7,816 nucleotides of DNA from an uncultured Acidobacteriota bacterium (lineage in GTDB: Bacteria; Acidobacteriota; Terriglobia; Terriglobales; Acidobacteriaceae), in NCBI GenBank assembly GCA_903932385.1, contig CAIZGA010000021.1, positions 1-7,816 on the forward strand, written 5' to 3'. The position numbers were made by a program, and so were the translations under genes. The notes under the pieces are model-generated. The model was not told the DNA's origin. It saw only the letters and a list, made by a program, of their open reading frames with translations, and searched no databases. Positions 7,325 to 7,816 of this stretch are shown in pieces. The first letter of the stretch is position 1. Each line of letters starts with the position of its first letter.

Positions 7325-7816
7325 ATGAAGCTAAACCGATTTCGGCTGTTCGTATTGGTACTGTCTACCGCCCTCTTCACCGCAATCACGCCGGCCCAGT
7401 CCGGCTACGACCACCTGAACGCGCCCACCGCCGACGGCAGCCCCACCCTAAAAGTCACCAGTGACTGGCTGGCAACAACCATTGTGAACTATAAAGCATC
7501 TTTATTCGTCGATCCTCGCAGCACTCCATATTTCAATGAATTTCAATCTCAAGGCATTGAATCCCCCTATATTGACAGTGCATGTATCTATCATTTCACT
7601 ACAAATAGCAACGACTACTCCTATCATTTCTTGGTCCCACTTGGTGCAATTAGTTCGGTATCAGCGTTGTCTATTCCTGTATCTGAGAGGGAACCTGACA
7701 TGAACTACCGGCCTAACCTTTTACTCGATACTGGAAGCAAAACAATCGCAGCCATACAGGCAATCAAGACGTTACGTAACATTTCACGCAAGCATAATAA
7801 CCGGAATTCGGAGCAG
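7325..7816 (+). CDS. Secreted protein of unknown function with mosaic base composition (3' end beyond window)
   Basis: An ATG-started frame stays open for 164 codons to the right edge. Residues 1-24 look like a Sec signal peptide: MKLNRFR, a hydrophobic stretch LFVLVLSTALFTA, then TPA followed by QS, so the protein is probably exported. The mature part is rich in Ser, Thr, Asn and Tyr with one cysteine (C87), a mildly hydrophobic stretch near 101-119 (FLVPLGAISSVSALS) and a basic, Asn-rich stretch at 148-162. I recognise no domain. Base use changes sharply inside it: by hand count 7381-7440 is 44/60 G+C, while 7501-7800 is 124/300, with AT-ending codons such as TTA and ATA that are scarce in copA and lptF-lptG. 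Continuous translation across the change argues for a real gene, perhaps a native secreted start joined to acquired sequence. It has its own leader, so it is probably a separate transcript from lptF-lptG. Confidence 0.7.
   Translation, partial: MKLNRFRLFVLVLSTALFTAITPAQSGYDHLNAPTADGSPTLKVTSDWLATTIVNYKASLFVDPRSTPYFNEFQSQGIESPYIDSACIYHFTTNSNDYSYHFLVPLGAISSVSALSIPVSEREPDMNYRPNLLLDTGSKTIAAIQAIKTLRNISRKHNNRNSEQ

Noticed and set aside
7012..7464. Plus-strand 150-codon open frame across the lptF-lptG end and the following gap
   Set aside because: It starts inside the permease in another frame, has no ribosome site, is Pro/Ser-rich at first, and overlaps the signal-peptide-bearing start at 7325.

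Overview
The window (7816 bases, G+C-rich over its first 7.1 kb) looks like a piece of a Gram-negative chromosome, most likely Acidobacteriota (Terriglobales-like). The LPS-export permease shows an outer membrane. A secreted YncE-type beta-propeller/phosphoesterase protein, and LptF and LptG joined in one chain, both fit that phylum. The assignment is inference from gene content; there is no rRNA or other marker.

Layout. Positions 2171 down to 1 (minus strand) hold most of a secreted bifunctional YncE-like propeller/alkaline-phosphatase-superfamily phosphoesterase, cut off by the left edge. A 166-base divergent intergenic region (2172-2337) follows. It carries a good sigma-70-like promoter for the minus-strand gene with an inverted repeat in its spacer, a 7-base tandem repeat, and a 17-base dyad just before the ribosome binding site of the plus-strand genes. 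Rightward come copZ (68 aa copper chaperone, 2338-2544), copA (755 aa Cu(+) P1B-1 ATPase, 2541-4808, ATGA overlap with copZ) and, after 24 bases, a TTG-started 779 aa LptF-LptG fusion (4833-7172). A 152-base intergenic region with an AT-rich promoter-like core precedes an unrecognised secreted protein (7325 to the right edge).

How the genes work together. CopZ should deliver Cu(+) to CopA, which exports it from the cytoplasm. The dyad upstream of copZ is a candidate copper-responsive operator. LptF-LptG would be the membrane part of the LptB2FG transporter that extracts lipopolysaccharide from the inner membrane; its closeness to copA with no visible terminator suggests read-through from the copper operon. 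The left-hand phosphoesterase has no obvious link to copper.

The most unusual points are the single-chain LptF-LptG, the dyad before copZ, and the abrupt drop in G+C inside the last gene at about base 7480, where a signal-peptide-bearing G+C-rich start continues in frame into a roughly 41% G+C body of unknown function. I found no tRNA, rRNA, CRISPR array, insertion sequence or convincing intrinsic terminator, and no clear new defence or biosynthetic system.
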